DNA of 64,000 bases from DATARH01 sp035550515 (GTDB lineage: Bacteria; Pseudomonadota; Alphaproteobacteria; ATCC43930; CGMCC-115725): positions 1 through 64,000 of the forward strand of contig DASZOZ010000113.1 in assembly GCA_035550515.1 (NCBI GenBank), given 5' to 3'. Positions 51,327-60,065 of this stretch are shown one piece after another. How positions within the stretch are numbered: the stretch's first letter is position 1; each line of letters starts with the position of its first letter. The notes under the pieces were generated by a model that ran no database searches, had not been told where the DNA came from, and was given only the letters and a program-made list of their open reading frames with translations. The translations under genes were made by a program, and so were the position numbers.

Positions 51327-53012
51327 ATGCCGCACGGAACCTCTCTGTTCACCAGCTTTGTCGTCGGCATCGGGCTGGCCTTCGTATTCGGCGCCGTGGC
51401 GCACCGGCTGCGGACATCGCCGCTGGTCGGCTACCTGGTGGCGGGGATCATCGTCGGGCCGTTCACCCCGGGATTTGTCGCCGACCAGAGCCTGGCGCCG
51501 CAGATGGCCGAGATCGGCGTCATCCTGCTGATGTTTGGTGTCGGGCTGCATTTCTCGGTCGGCGATCTGCTCGCCGTGCGGCGCGTCGTCGTGCCGGGCG
51601 CCCTCGCGCAGGTCGCGGCCTCGACCGGGCTGGGCATGGCGTTGGCGTGGCTCGCCGGCTGGCGCCCCGCCGCCGGGCTGGTGTTCGGGCTGTGTCTCTC
51701 GGTGGCGAGCACCGTGGTGCTGATGCGCGCGCTGCAGGAGAGGCGGCTGCTGGCCACCGACCGCGGCCATGTCGCGGTCGGCTGGCTGGTCATGCAGGAC
51801 CTGCTGATGGTCGTCGCGCTGGTTCTGCTGCCGGCGGTGGCCGGCCTGCTGCACGATGATGCCGGCAGTGCGCCGCTCGACATTCGCAGCCTGGCGGAAA
51901 CCTTCGGGATCACGCTCGGCAAGGTCGTCGTCTTTGTCGCGCTGATGCTCGCGGTCGGCCGCCGCGTGATCCCGGCGGTGCTGCACTACATCGCCCATAC
52001 GGGTTCACGCGAGCTGTTTCGCCTGGCGGTCCTGTCGCTGGCGCTCGGCGTGGCCTTCGCCGCGCTGGAACTGTTCGGCGTGTCGTTCGCGCTGGGCGCG
52101 TTCGTCGCCGGCATGACGCTCAGCGAGTCGGCGCTGAGCCAGGTGGCGGCGGAGGAAACCCTGCCGCTGCGCGACGCGTTCGCCGTGCTGTTCTTCGTCT
52201 CCGTCGGGATGCTGTTAAACCCGTCGGTGCTGGTCGAGGCGCCCTGGCTGGTGCTGGGGACGCTGGCGCTGGTGCTGATCGGTAACCCGGTCATCGCCTT
52301 TACCATGGTGCGCCTGCTGCGCCAGCCCGCCGGCACGGCGTTGCTGCTCGGGGTCGGGCTCGGTCAGATCGGCGAGTTTTCGTTTATTCTCACCGATCTC
52401 GGACTGGGGTTGGGGATCCTGCCCGAGCGCGGGCGCGACCTGGTGTTGGCGGCCTCGATCCTGTCGATCGTCGTCAATCCGGCAATGTTCGCGGCGCTGG
52501 GGCGGTGGCGACAGCGCGACCAGGAGAGACGCTCGGACGAGCCGCCGACGGAGGCGCAGCCGTTGCCGCTCACCCGGCTCGTCGATCATGTCGTGCTCGT
52601 GGGATACGGCCGGGTCGGCCGGCTGGTGGTCGAGGGCCTGCTGGCGGTTGGTGAAAAACTGCTGATCATCGAAAACGCGCCCGACGCGACCGAGCTGCTC
52701 CGCGGCCGGCCGGTCGAGATGCTCGCCGGCAACGCGGCCGAAGGCGGGGTGCTGGCCGCGGCAAACCTGCCCCATGCGAAGCTGTTGCTGGTGGCCATTC
52801 CCGACGCGTTCGAGGCGGGGCAGATCGTCGAGCAGGCGCGCGCCGCCAACCCCGCGCTGGAGATCGTCGCCCGCGCGCATTTCGACGCCGAGGTGGATCA
52901 CCTGCTGCAACACGGCGCGAACCGGGTCATCATGGGAGAGCGCGAAATCGCCCGCTCGATGCTCGATCACGCCGCCGGACACACCCCCGCGCGCCCGGCT
53001 GATCAGTCCTAG
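51327..53012 (+). CDS. Kef-type cation:proton antiporter with RCK domain
   Basis: A 561-residue membrane protein with 12 or so helices of the CPA2 exchanger family (LRTSPLVGYLVAGIIVGPFT, GVILLMFGVGLHFSV, FGLCLSVASTVVLMRALQ). A cytoplasmic TrkA-N/RCK domain follows at about residues 420-550 (HVVLVGYGRVGRLVVEGLLA), binding NAD(H) or similar. It exports K+ or Na+ in exchange for protons and resembles YbaL/KefB. Start ATG 51327. Confidence 0.88.
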   Translation: MPHGTSLFTSFVVGIGLAFVFGAVAHRLRTSPLVGYLVAGIIVGPFTPGFVADQSLAPQMAEIGVILLMFGVGLHFSVGDLLAVRRVVVPGALAQVAASTGLGMALAWLAGWRPAAGLVFGLCLSVASTVVLMRALQERRLLATDRGHVAVGWLVMQDLLMVVALVLLPAVAGLLHDDAGSAPLDIRSLAETFGITLGKVVVFVALMLAVGRRVIPAVLHYIAHTGSRELFRLAVLSLALGVAFAALELFGVSFALGAFVAGMTLSESALSQVAAEETLPLRDAFAVLFFVSVGMLLNPSVLVEAPWLVLGTLALVLIGNPVIAFTMVRLLRQPAGTALLLGVGLGQIGEFSFILTDLGLGLGILPERGRDLVLAASILSIVVNPAMFAALGRWRQRDQERRSDEPPTEAQPLPLTRLVDHVVLVGYGRVGRLVVEGLLAVGEKLLIIENAPDATELLRGRPVEMLAGNAAEGGVLAAANLPHAKLLLVAIPDAFEAGQIVEQARAANPALEIVARAHFDAEVDHLLQHGANRVIMGEREIARSMLDHAAGHTPARPADQS

Positions 53013-53017
53013 GCCGT

Positions 53018-53953
53018 TCAGTCCCAGGCCGACCGGTCGACGCCGGCGAGGTCGGGGACCTGAAATTTTTCGCGCAGCCGCATCATCCGGTAGCCGAGCC
53101 CGAGATAGAGGCCGCACGCGGCGCGCGCCGCGATGAAGTCCTCCGGTGTCGTCTGGTGCTTTTCGCGCAGATGCGCGACGACTACCGAATCGACCGGGAT
53201 GCGGCTGAAATCCTGCAGCAGCATCCGGCAATGCGCTGCGGCGTAAGGGCCGATGCCTTTGAGGCTGACGAGATATTCGTGGTCGAGGCGATCGGCGTCG
53301 CCGCTGCCCGCCGGGTCGATGGCGCCCTCGTCGAGCAGGCGCCGGGTCGCGGCGGCCACCACCGGCGCGCGAAACCCGAGCTTGGCGATCTGCCGCAGCC
53401 GTTCCTCGCCGTAATCGAGGATCGCCGCCGGTTCGGGGAAGGCGCCGCCGCCGGGTTCGGCGACCAGCGCGGCGCTCATCCGGCAGGTGCCCGACCAGCT
53501 GGTGTTGACGGTCAGGATGGTCTTGACGAAGTCCTCGTAAAAGGTCGAGCAGCGTAGGATGCGGCCGCCGCCGCGGGCGATCAGCGCCGTCTCCTCGACG
53601 AAATGCGCGCCCAGCGCGGCAACCGCCGCCGCCGGGTCCCAGTCCGCCGACACCCAGCGCGCGGCGCGGCGCGCGATCTCGCTGGGGTCGACGCCGGCGA
53701 ACCCCTCCCAGCCGATCGCGAGTGTCGCCGGCGTGCGCTGCGTCATGCGAATTGTGCCGATCGCGCCGTCGATCCGCTCGACATGCGACAGTGTGCCGGT
53801 CTCCGAGTCCCAGCGCCACGGTTCGAGGTGCACCCAGCCGTGGCTGGCGACGGTCAGCGCCAGGTCGAGCGGCCAGGCGAGTTCGATGAGCGCCGAGCCT
53901 CGATCGGCGGGGGAGGGTCGGGCTGGGGGTATCGGCGCCGGATCAAGCGGCAT
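53018..53953 (-). CDS. HhH-GPD DNA glycosylase (AlkA/OGG-like)
   Basis: A 311-residue protein with an HhH-GPD domain: LVSLKGIGPYAAAHCRMLLQ forms the helix-hairpin-helix, and IPVDSVV supplies the catalytic Asp. An FVKTILTVNTSWSGTCRM helix precedes it. It excises damaged bases, probably alkylated or oxidised purines. It overlaps the C-terminal codons of the sulfhydrylase gene upstream by 11 bases, a tight coupling with an unrelated function. Confidence 0.82.
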   Translation of the reverse strand: MPLDPAPIPPARPSPADRGSALIELAWPLDLALTVASHGWVHLEPWRWDSETGTLSHVERIDGAIGTIRMTQRTPATLAIGWEGFAGVDPSEIARRAARWVSADWDPAAAVAALGAHFVEETALIARGGGRILRCSTFYEDFVKTILTVNTSWSGTCRMSAALVAEPGGGAFPEPAAILDYGEERLRQIAKLGFRAPVVAAATRRLLDEGAIDPAGSGDADRLDHEYLVSLKGIGPYAAAHCRMLLQDFSRIPVDSVVVAHLREKHQTTPEDFIAARAACGLYLGLGYRMMRLREKFQVPDLAGVDRSAWD

Positions 53954-55238
53954 TCAGCGCCTGGTCGAGGTCGGCGAGGATGTCGTCCTCGTGTTCCAGG
54001 CCGATCGACAGCCGCACATAGCCCGGCGTCACGCCGGCCTGCCGCTGCTCCTCGGGGGTGAGCTGCGAATGCGTCGTTGACGCCGGGTGGATCGCCAGCG
54101 AGCGCGCGTCGCCGATATTGGCGACGTGGTAGAACATCTTGAGCGCGTCGATAAAGCGGCGTCCGGCCTCCATGCCGCCCTTCAGCTCGAACCCGAGCAG
54201 CGCGCCGTAGCCGCCCTTCAGATGCGCATCGGCGCGGCGCTTCGCCTCGCCGGTCATCACGCTCGGATGGATCACCTTGGCGACCTTGGGATGCTCCTTG
54301 AGGTGGCGCGCGACGGCCATCGCATTGGCGCAGTGCACGCGCATGCGCAGCGGCAGGGTCTCCAACCCCTGGATATGCATAAAGGCATTGAACGGGCTGG
54401 CCGCCGCGCCGAGGTCGCGCAGCAGCGTGACCCGCGCCTTGATGATGTAGGCGACCGGGCCCATCGGCTTGACCGCCTGGGTCCATACCGCGCCGTGATA
54501 GGACGGGTCGGGCTGGTTCAGCAGCGGGAAGCGGTCGGCGTGCGCCTCCCAGTCGAAATTGCCGCCGTCGACGATGATGCCGCCGATCGAGGTGCCGTGC
54601 CCGCCGATGTATTTTGTCGTCGAATGCATCACCACCGCGGCGCCGTGGTCGAGCGGGCGGCAGATCACCGGCGCCGAGGTATTGTCCATGATCAACGGCA
54701 CGCCCAGCTCGCGGCCGATCTTGGCGACCTCGGCGATCGGGAACACTTCGAGCTTCGGGTTCGGCAGCGTCTCGGCGTAATAGCAGCGCGTCTTGGCGTC
54801 GGTCGCGCGGCGGAAATTCTCCGGGTCGCTCGGATCGACAAAGCGGACCTCGATCCCCATCGTCCGCTGCATCGTGTGCAGGAACAGGTTCCAGGTGCCG
54901 CCGTAGAGGTCGGTGGAGCTGACGAAATTGTCGCCGGCCTGGGCGATGTTGTTGACCGCGAACAGCGACGCCGCCTGTCCCGAGGCCAGCGCCAGCGCCG
55001 CGACCCCGCCTTCGAGCTGGGCGACGCGCTGTTCCAGCACGTCGTTGGTCGGGTTCATGATGCGGGTGTAGATGTTGCCGAGTTCCTTCAGCCCAAACAG
55101 GTTCGCGGCATGCTCGGTATCGCGGAATTGGTAGCTGGTGGTCTGGTAGATCGGCACGGCGACGGCGTTGGTCGTCGGGTCGCTGCGGTAACCGGCATGC
55201 AGTACGATGGTTTCGGGGTGCTTCGATTCCGTCGGCAT
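53943..55238 (-). CDS. O-acetylhomoserine sulfhydrylase (aminocarboxypropyltransferase)
   Basis: A 431-residue PLP enzyme of the Cys/Met-metabolism family. It makes homocysteine from O-acetylhomoserine and sulfide. The PLP lysine is in MHSTTKYIGGHGTSIGG, with the phosphate contact YGGTWNLF and the substrate region TLPNPKLEVFPIAEVAK. The length and the N-terminus (PETIVLHAGYRSDPTTNAVA) are typical of this group. First gene of a unit with the glycosylase. Confidence 0.92.
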   Translation of the reverse strand: MPTESKHPETIVLHAGYRSDPTTNAVAVPIYQTTSYQFRDTEHAANLFGLKELGNIYTRIMNPTNDVLEQRVAQLEGGVAALALASGQAASLFAVNNIAQAGDNFVSSTDLYGGTWNLFLHTMQRTMGIEVRFVDPSDPENFRRATDAKTRCYYAETLPNPKLEVFPIAEVAKIGRELGVPLIMDNTSAPVICRPLDHGAAVVMHSTTKYIGGHGTSIGGIIVDGGNFDWEAHADRFPLLNQPDPSYHGAVWTQAVKPMGPVAYIIKARVTLLRDLGAAASPFNAFMHIQGLETLPLRMRVHCANAMAVARHLKEHPKVAKVIHPSVMTGEAKRRADAHLKGGYGALLGFELKGGMEAGRRFIDALKMFYHVANIGDARSLAIHPASTTHSQLTPEEQRQAGVTPGYVRLSIGLEHEDDILADLDQALNAA

Positions 55239-55324
55239 CGGGTTCTCCGTGGCAGGGCTGGTCGGCGGAGGAGCGGCACTTTGCCACGCGCCGTCCCCCG
55301 ACGTAAGGGCGATATGGAGGCACA

Positions 55325-55549
55325 GTGACGCGGTTCAAAAGCGCCCTTGTGGTCGTGATCGCGGCGGTCGCCGTGGCGGTTGTCGTCGGCGTCGCCGTCG
55401 TCAACTGGCACGCTGTCGGCGATACGGGAATTGATCTTAACGGTTGGATCGCCCTGATTCTGGGCGTATTGGTGACGATGGCGCTGGGCGTCGGGCTGAT
55501 GGCTTTGGTTTTTATCAGTAATCGACGCGGCTATGACGATCCGCCTTAA
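55325..55549 (+). CDS. Two-helix small membrane protein
   Basis: A 74-residue protein with two transmembrane helices (FKSALVVVIAAVAVAVVVGV; WIALILGVLVTMALGVGLMA) and a short charged tail RRGYDDPP. It starts at GTG 55325. It is divergent from the sulfhydrylase gene. No family function known to me. Confidence 0.6.
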   Translation: MTRFKSALVVVIAAVAVAVVVGVAVVNWHAVGDTGIDLNGWIALILGVLVTMALGVGLMALVFISNRRGYDDPP

Positions 55550-55655
55550 AAACGCCTAGGTCGGTGCGTTTCTCTCGCTTTGTCATTGCCGGTTCAATCG
55601 TTCGGTGATAGGTGGCGCGCCTTCATTCCGTCTGCGTATTCAAAAGGAAGCACCT

Positions 55656-56096
55656 TTGAAAACCTCAAAGCCTGCCGGTAGCGCGCCGCGCTACGGGCGC
55701 GGAACCGGAATCCCCAACCCGATCGACGTCCATGTCGGCAAGCGCATCCGCATGCGCCGGCTGTTTCTCGGCATGAACCAGGAGACGCTGGCCAACGCGC
55801 TCGGCCTGACCTTTCAGCAGGTGCAAAAATACGAGGGCGGCGCCAATCGGGTCAGCGCCTCGCGCCTGTCGGCGATGGCCGACATCCTCGGCGTGCCGAT
55901 CGCTTTTTTCTTTGGGGATCTGCCGGTCGACGACGAGAAGGGCTCGGCCGAGGAGCGGGAGAGCCGCGAGCGCATGGAGCGCCCCGAGACCATCGAACTC
56001 GTCCGCTTCTATTATGCGATCCCCGACGTCAAGGTGCGGCAAAGTTTTCTCGACATGGTGAAAGCCGTCGCCAAGTCGAGTGAGCAAACCGGCTAG
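55656..56096 (+). CDS. Xre-family regulator 1
   Basis: A 146-residue regulator with an HTH at about residues 27-85: HVGKRIRMRRLFLGMNQETL, ANALGLTFQQVQKYEGGANR. The start is taken as TTG 55656 because AAAAGGAAGCACC precedes it; ATG 55605 lacks a ribosome site. This type is common in Alphaproteobacteria and often controls cell cycle or stress genes. A very similar regulator lies at 58,687. It converges on the GGDEF-EAL gene. Confidence 0.8.
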   Translation: MKTSKPAGSAPRYGRGTGIPNPIDVHVGKRIRMRRLFLGMNQETLANALGLTFQQVQKYEGGANRVSASRLSAMADILGVPIAFFFGDLPVDDEKGSAEERESRERMERPETIELVRFYYAIPDVKVRQSFLDMVKAVAKSSEQTG

Positions 56097-56097
56097 A

Positions 56098-57516
56098 CTA
56101 AGCCGCCGGCTGCAGCCAGGGAGGGTCGAGCGCGGCGATGCCGTAAAGGTGGCCTTGCAGAAAGCCGACGCCCTCACGGCGCAGGATAGCCGCCTCGTCC
56201 TCGGTCTCCACCCCCTCGGCGATGGTCGCGAAGCCGAAACCCTTGGCCAGGCCGAGCAGGTGGCGCAGGAAGACCTGGCTCTCGCCGTTGGTGGTGATGT
56301 CGCTGATAAAGGCACGGTCGACCTTGACCATGTCGACCTTGAGGCTCTGCAGATGCTGTAGCGAGGTGTGCCCGGCGCCGAAATCGTCGAGCGCGACGCG
56401 GCAGCCGGCGCGGCGCAGCGCGTCGACAAAGCGGGCCGATTCCTCGATGTCGTAGAGCGCCGCGGTCTCGGTGATCTCGACGACCAGCCGGCGCGCCAGC
56501 CCCGGATTGCCGCGCAGCCGCCCGGTCAGCGAACGCAGCCAGGAACGGTCCGCCGTGGTCAGGGCGGAGATGTTGAAACCGAAGGTGATGTGCGGATGAC
56601 GCCCGGCCTCGACCAGCACGCGGTCGAGAATATAGCGGTCGACCAGCCGGATATAGCCGAACCGCTCGATCTCCTGGATGAAGTCGCCGGCGGCCATGAA
56701 CGCGCCGCTCGCGTCGCGCAGCCGCAGCAGGCATTCGTAATAATCGACGTCCCCGGTTGCCGCCGACACGACCGGCTGGAACGCAAAGCCGACGCGGTCC
56801 TGGCGCAGCGCGGCGCGGACCGCGTCGCCGATTGCGGCACAGCGCCGCTCATGCGCGCGCTGCTCCTCGCTCGACCGGTAATGGACGTGACAGTTGCGTC
56901 CGGTGCGTTTGGCGTCGGCGAGCGCCGCCTCGGCGCGGGTGATGACCTCGTACGAGGTCGCGCCGCGATCGCAGAACGACGCGGCGCCGATCGAGACGGT
57001 CGCCGAGACCGTGCCCCGTTCGGTGGCGAACGGCGCCGCGCGAACCGTTTCGAGGATCTTTTCCGCCGCCACCGGCACGTATTCGTCGGGGCAATGCGGC
57101 AGCAGAATGCCGTAGCGATCGCCGCCCAGGCGGCCTACCAGATCGCTGACCCGCAAGCAGGCGTCGAGCCGCCGCCCGAGCTCGACCAGCACCGTATCGG
57201 CCGCCATGCGCCCAAAGCGCTCGTTGATCGCGCTCATATTATCGACGCCGAGCGCCAGAAACGCCGCCACACCCGGCCGGCGCATGCCGTCATTGATCGC
57301 CCGATCGATCGCCTCGCGCAATCGCGTGCGATTGAAATGGCCGGTCAACTCGTCGTAGTTGACGCGATCCTCGATCCGGCTCTGTTGGTCCCGGCTCTGT
57401 TGGTCTCTGTCCGAAGGCTTTGCCGCCGCGGGCGTTTCCATCGCCTCGGCGTCGACCGGTCCAGCGTCGCTCGCAATCATCAGCGCTCCGCCCCTACGCC
57501 GGGAGGGTTTTGCCAT
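56098..57516 (-). CDS. GGDEF-EAL protein with degenerate GGDEF and variant EAL
   Basis: A 472-residue c-di-GMP protein without a membrane segment. The GGDEF domain (about 55-205) reads GRLGGDRYGILL at the active loop, GGDRY instead of GG(D/E)EF, so cyclase activity is unlikely. The EAL domain (about 225-470) reads YECLLRL instead of EALLR but keeps Glu, NIS, EITE, DDFGAG, VKVD, EGVET and LQGHLYG. It is probably an active phosphodiesterase or a sensor. The upstream regulator may share the locus. Confidence 0.87.
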   Translation of the reverse strand: MAKPSRRRGGALMIASDAGPVDAEAMETPAAAKPSDRDQQSRDQQSRIEDRVNYDELTGHFNRTRLREAIDRAINDGMRRPGVAAFLALGVDNMSAINERFGRMAADTVLVELGRRLDACLRVSDLVGRLGGDRYGILLPHCPDEYVPVAAEKILETVRAAPFATERGTVSATVSIGAASFCDRGATSYEVITRAEAALADAKRTGRNCHVHYRSSEEQRAHERRCAAIGDAVRAALRQDRVGFAFQPVVSAATGDVDYYECLLRLRDASGAFMAAGDFIQEIERFGYIRLVDRYILDRVLVEAGRHPHITFGFNISALTTADRSWLRSLTGRLRGNPGLARRLVVEITETAALYDIEESARFVDALRRAGCRVALDDFGAGHTSLQHLQSLKVDMVKVDRAFISDITTNGESQVFLRHLLGLAKGFGFATIAEGVETEDEAAILRREGVGFLQGHLYGIAALDPPWLQPAA

Positions 57517-57607
57517 CAGCCGGCACCGCCGGCATCGACCGCAACGCTAGCGGCGCAGCCCTTTAGGAAGCCTTAAGCGGGGCGCGTCGGAGGCGCCCGC
57601 CAGAAAA

Positions 57608-58408
57608 TCAACTCGGCGTGTGTGCGCTGAGGAACGGCAAGACCGCCTGGTTGAATTCGCGCGCCAGCACGTGCGGGAACCAGTGGCCGCCGCGCGGGAA
57701 AATCTTGACCTCGGCGCCGCGGATCAGCCGCGCCAGCTCCTCCGAGAAATATGCCGGGGTGACGATGTCGTCCTCGGCGCCGACGACGAGCGTCGGCGTC
57801 CTGATCTTGGACAGGCCCTGCGTGCGGTCGAAGGCGAGGATCGCGTCGATCCGGCTCATCGCGATTTCGAGCGGCGGGAAATGCGCCAGATTCTGCGCCT
57901 CCGTGTGGCGCAGCTTTTCATTGTTCCTGGCGATCCACCAGCTCGGGTAGAGAAACAGCGTCGTCGCCTGGACGTAGGCGCTGGCGCCGAGCCGCTGCAG
58001 CACTTCCTTGCGCAGCGCATACATGCGGCGGAAAAACGCATCCGGCTTGGTCCAGGTCGCCGACAGGACCATGCTGGCGAGGCGGTTCGGATGCTCGATC
58101 GCCAGCGTCTGCGCGATCGCGCCGCCGGTGGAATGGCCCAGCAGATGCGCGCGCTCGATCTCCAGCCGGTCCATCAGCGCGATCACATCGCCGGCCATGC
58201 GGTCGACCGTGTACCCGCCGCGAATCGGGTCGCTCTCGCCGACGCCGCGGCTGTCATGCGTGATGCAGTCGTAGCGCTTCGACAACGCGGCAACCTGCTC
58301 GTTCCAGAACGAACCCAGGCCCCCCAGGCCGGAAATCATCATGACCGGGAACCCGGCGCCGTGCCGCTCGTAATAGAGGGAGCCGTCGTTGATCGAAATG
58401 CGAGGCAT
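57608..58408 (-). CDS. Alpha/beta hydrolase
   Basis: A 266-residue alpha/beta hydrolase. The nucleophile elbow is GHSTGGAIAQ, the oxyanion HG-type strand is MMISGLGGLGSFW, the Asp is in GAEDDIVTP, and the His is in RGGHWFPHV. It resembles esterases, haloperoxidase-like enzymes and 3-oxoadipate enol-lactonase. The substrate is unknown. It is divergent from the second Xre gene. Confidence 0.87.
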   Translation of the reverse strand: MPRISINDGSLYYERHGAGFPVMMISGLGGLGSFWNEQVAALSKRYDCITHDSRGVGESDPIRGGYTVDRMAGDVIALMDRLEIERAHLLGHSTGGAIAQTLAIEHPNRLASMVLSATWTKPDAFFRRMYALRKEVLQRLGASAYVQATTLFLYPSWWIARNNEKLRHTEAQNLAHFPPLEIAMSRIDAILAFDRTQGLSKIRTPTLVVGAEDDIVTPAYFSEELARLIRGAEVKIFPRGGHWFPHVLAREFNQAVLPFLSAHTPS

Positions 58409-58686
58409 GGACGTGCCGGAAGATACGGGATCAGCGTCGGTAACACCGCTTGAGGGAGGCTGTCAAAGGGAACGCGTCATACGTTCTTGCAGGGCTGCCC
58501 TCCGGCGCGAATCCGAGCGCCGCGCGGCGCTGCTGCCGGCGCCAAAAGGGCCGCCGTGTTGCCTCAAATTTGACACAGGCCGCCCGTTCAATCCGCGCCG
58601 GAACCAAGCGGTTGAGCATCGCGGGCCGGGCTATCCGCCGACCGCGAGGATCCGGCTTCGGTTATCTAATAGGGGTGGTGGGACAC
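58409..58686. other. Gap between hydrolase and second Xre gene
   Basis: A 278-base stretch with no gene I can support. It should carry the divergent promoters of the hydrolase gene and the Xre gene. No clear palindrome stands out by eye. Confidence 0.3.
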
Positions 58687-59133
58687 ATGGCGATACACGA
58701 TCGAGCGGACGGCAACGCGGCGGACGGAATGGCGGCGGCGGCATTGGCCGCGCCCGCACGGCGCATCGCACGGCGCACCGGCAGCCGCACCCAGGACATC
58801 GACCGCCATGTCGGCGCGCGGGTGCGCGAGCGGCGGATCATGCTCGGGTTCACCCAGCAGCAGCTCGCCGACCTGATCGGCGTGACCTATCAGCAGGCCC
58901 ATAAATACGAGCGCGGCATCAACCGCATCTCGGCCGGCCGGCTGTTCGAGATCGCCCAGGTGTTGAGCGTGCCGGTGAACTACTTTTTCGAGGGGCTCGA
59001 CGTCGAGGACGGGCGGCAGATTTCGCCGCGCGAGCGCATGTGCCTCGAACTCGCCCGCAACTTCGCGCAGATTCCCAACGAGCGGCACCAGGAAGCGCTG
59101 AGCCAGCTTGCGCGCGCCCTCGCCGCCGAGTGA
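58687..59133 (+). CDS. Xre-family regulator 2
   Basis: A 148-residue regulator: HVGARVRERRIMLGFTQQQL, ADLIGVTYQQAHKYERGINR, then a conserved C-terminal helical segment. It shares the same layout as the first Xre protein (VGxRxRxRRxxLG, YQQxxKYExGxNRxSAxRL). The ATG at 58687 gives the family length. Its operator is not evident. It may be autoregulated or act on the divergent hydrolase. Confidence 0.82.
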   Translation: MAIHDRADGNAADGMAAAALAAPARRIARRTGSRTQDIDRHVGARVRERRIMLGFTQQQLADLIGVTYQQAHKYERGINRISAGRLFEIAQVLSVPVNYFFEGLDVEDGRQISPRERMCLELARNFAQIPNERHQEALSQLARALAAE

Positions 59134-59137
59134 GCGG

Positions 59138-59746
59138 TCAGAAGCGAAAGCCGATGCGGATGCCGAGGTCGTTGATGCTCTGGTTTTCCTTGGCCAGTCC
59201 GCCATTGGAGATATGGTCGAGGTAGCCGGAGATCTGCCACCGCTCATCGATCTGGTAGCCGAGCTCGGCGGCCTCGCGGAACAGGACGTGCGAACCGAGT
59301 GCCTTGTGCTCGGAGTCGCCGTTGTGAAGCTGCCCGTCGTTGAAGCCGGGCCCGAAAAAGAAGCCGAAGACGATGCCGTCCCCGGGGTTGATCAGGTTCC
59401 GCGTCAGCCACCATGACCACGTCCCGCCGAGGTAGTACTGGTTGGTGAGGCCATCGGTGTTGAACGCGGCGCCGATCGTCGGGCGCGGCTGCGTCAGCCA
59501 ATGGACCCACCACGGCACGTCGGCCACCATGTCGTCATCGATCGGCGATCCGAAGATCACTTCGGGGTTGAGGTCGACCCCTTTCTCGCGGCCCTTCAGC
59601 GCCTTGGTGTCGTGATCCCAAACGCCGAATTTCAGTTCGCCGAATGTGTAATTGATATTTTGCGCCTGTGAGCGCGACGGAACCAACACGGCCAGGGCCG
59701 CCGCCGCGCCCATGGCCAACGCGCCGCCCCAACGCCGGCCCCTCAT
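59138..59746 (-). CDS. PagL-like lipid A 3-O-deacylase family protein
   Basis: A 202-residue outer-membrane beta-barrel protein with a signal peptide (WGGALAMGAAAALAVLVPSR). The C-terminal motif LDHISNGGLAKENQSINDLG holds the His-Ser pair (HxSN) of PagL, and the protein ends in a beta strand with terminal Phe (IRIGFRF). It would remove the 3-O-acyl chain from lipid A. It is convergent with the Xre gene, with four bases between the stops. Confidence 0.75.
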   Translation of the reverse strand: MRGRRWGGALAMGAAAALAVLVPSRSQAQNINYTFGELKFGVWDHDTKALKGREKGVDLNPEVIFGSPIDDDMVADVPWWVHWLTQPRPTIGAAFNTDGLTNQYYLGGTWSWWLTRNLINPGDGIVFGFFFGPGFNDGQLHNGDSEHKALGSHVLFREAAELGYQIDERWQISGYLDHISNGGLAKENQSINDLGIRIGFRF

Positions 59747-59794
59747 CCATCCCCCCGCTAGCGCCGCCCAACCTGGTGCTCAGACACATGATCG

Positions 59795-59893
59795 CCTGGG
59801 CCGGGCTTGACTCGGCCATCTACGTCCCCTGGGCCGGGCTTGACCCGGCCATCTACGTCCCCTAGGCCGGGCTTGACCCGGCCATCCCCGCGG
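59795..59893. repeat. 33-base tandem repeat, three copies
   Basis: Three direct units start at 59795, 59828 and 59861 (CCTGGGCCGGGCTTGAC, CCTGGGCCGGGCTTGAC, CCTAGGCCGGGCTTGAC). The first two differ at only one position over 33 bases. The third diverges at its end. Each unit contains the GGCTTGACCCGGCC core of common alphaproteobacterial intergenic palindromes. No gene overlaps it. Confidence 0.7.
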
Positions 59894-59917
59894 GATGGCA
59901 CGGCGGTGCGGGCGTGG

Positions 59918-59940
59918 ATGCCCGGGTCAAGTCCGGGCAT
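59918..59940. repeat. Intergenic palindromic element
   Basis: ATGCCCGG and CCGGGCAT flank GTCAAGT; this is a REP-like palindrome seen widely in Alphaproteobacteria. It lies just beyond the tandem units, between the PagL-like and asparagine synthase genes. It may act as a terminator for the asparagine synthase gene on the other side of the gap. Confidence 0.6.
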
Positions 59941-60065
59941 GACGATAACCCGGGATGGGACCGCCAACCTAGCCGCGGCAACGACAAAACCAAAGTACCG
60001 AACAACCAGCAGCGTCGCATCGTTCGCACCCTGTTGCAGCGACGCTACAACATAGGTTTTGCGCT

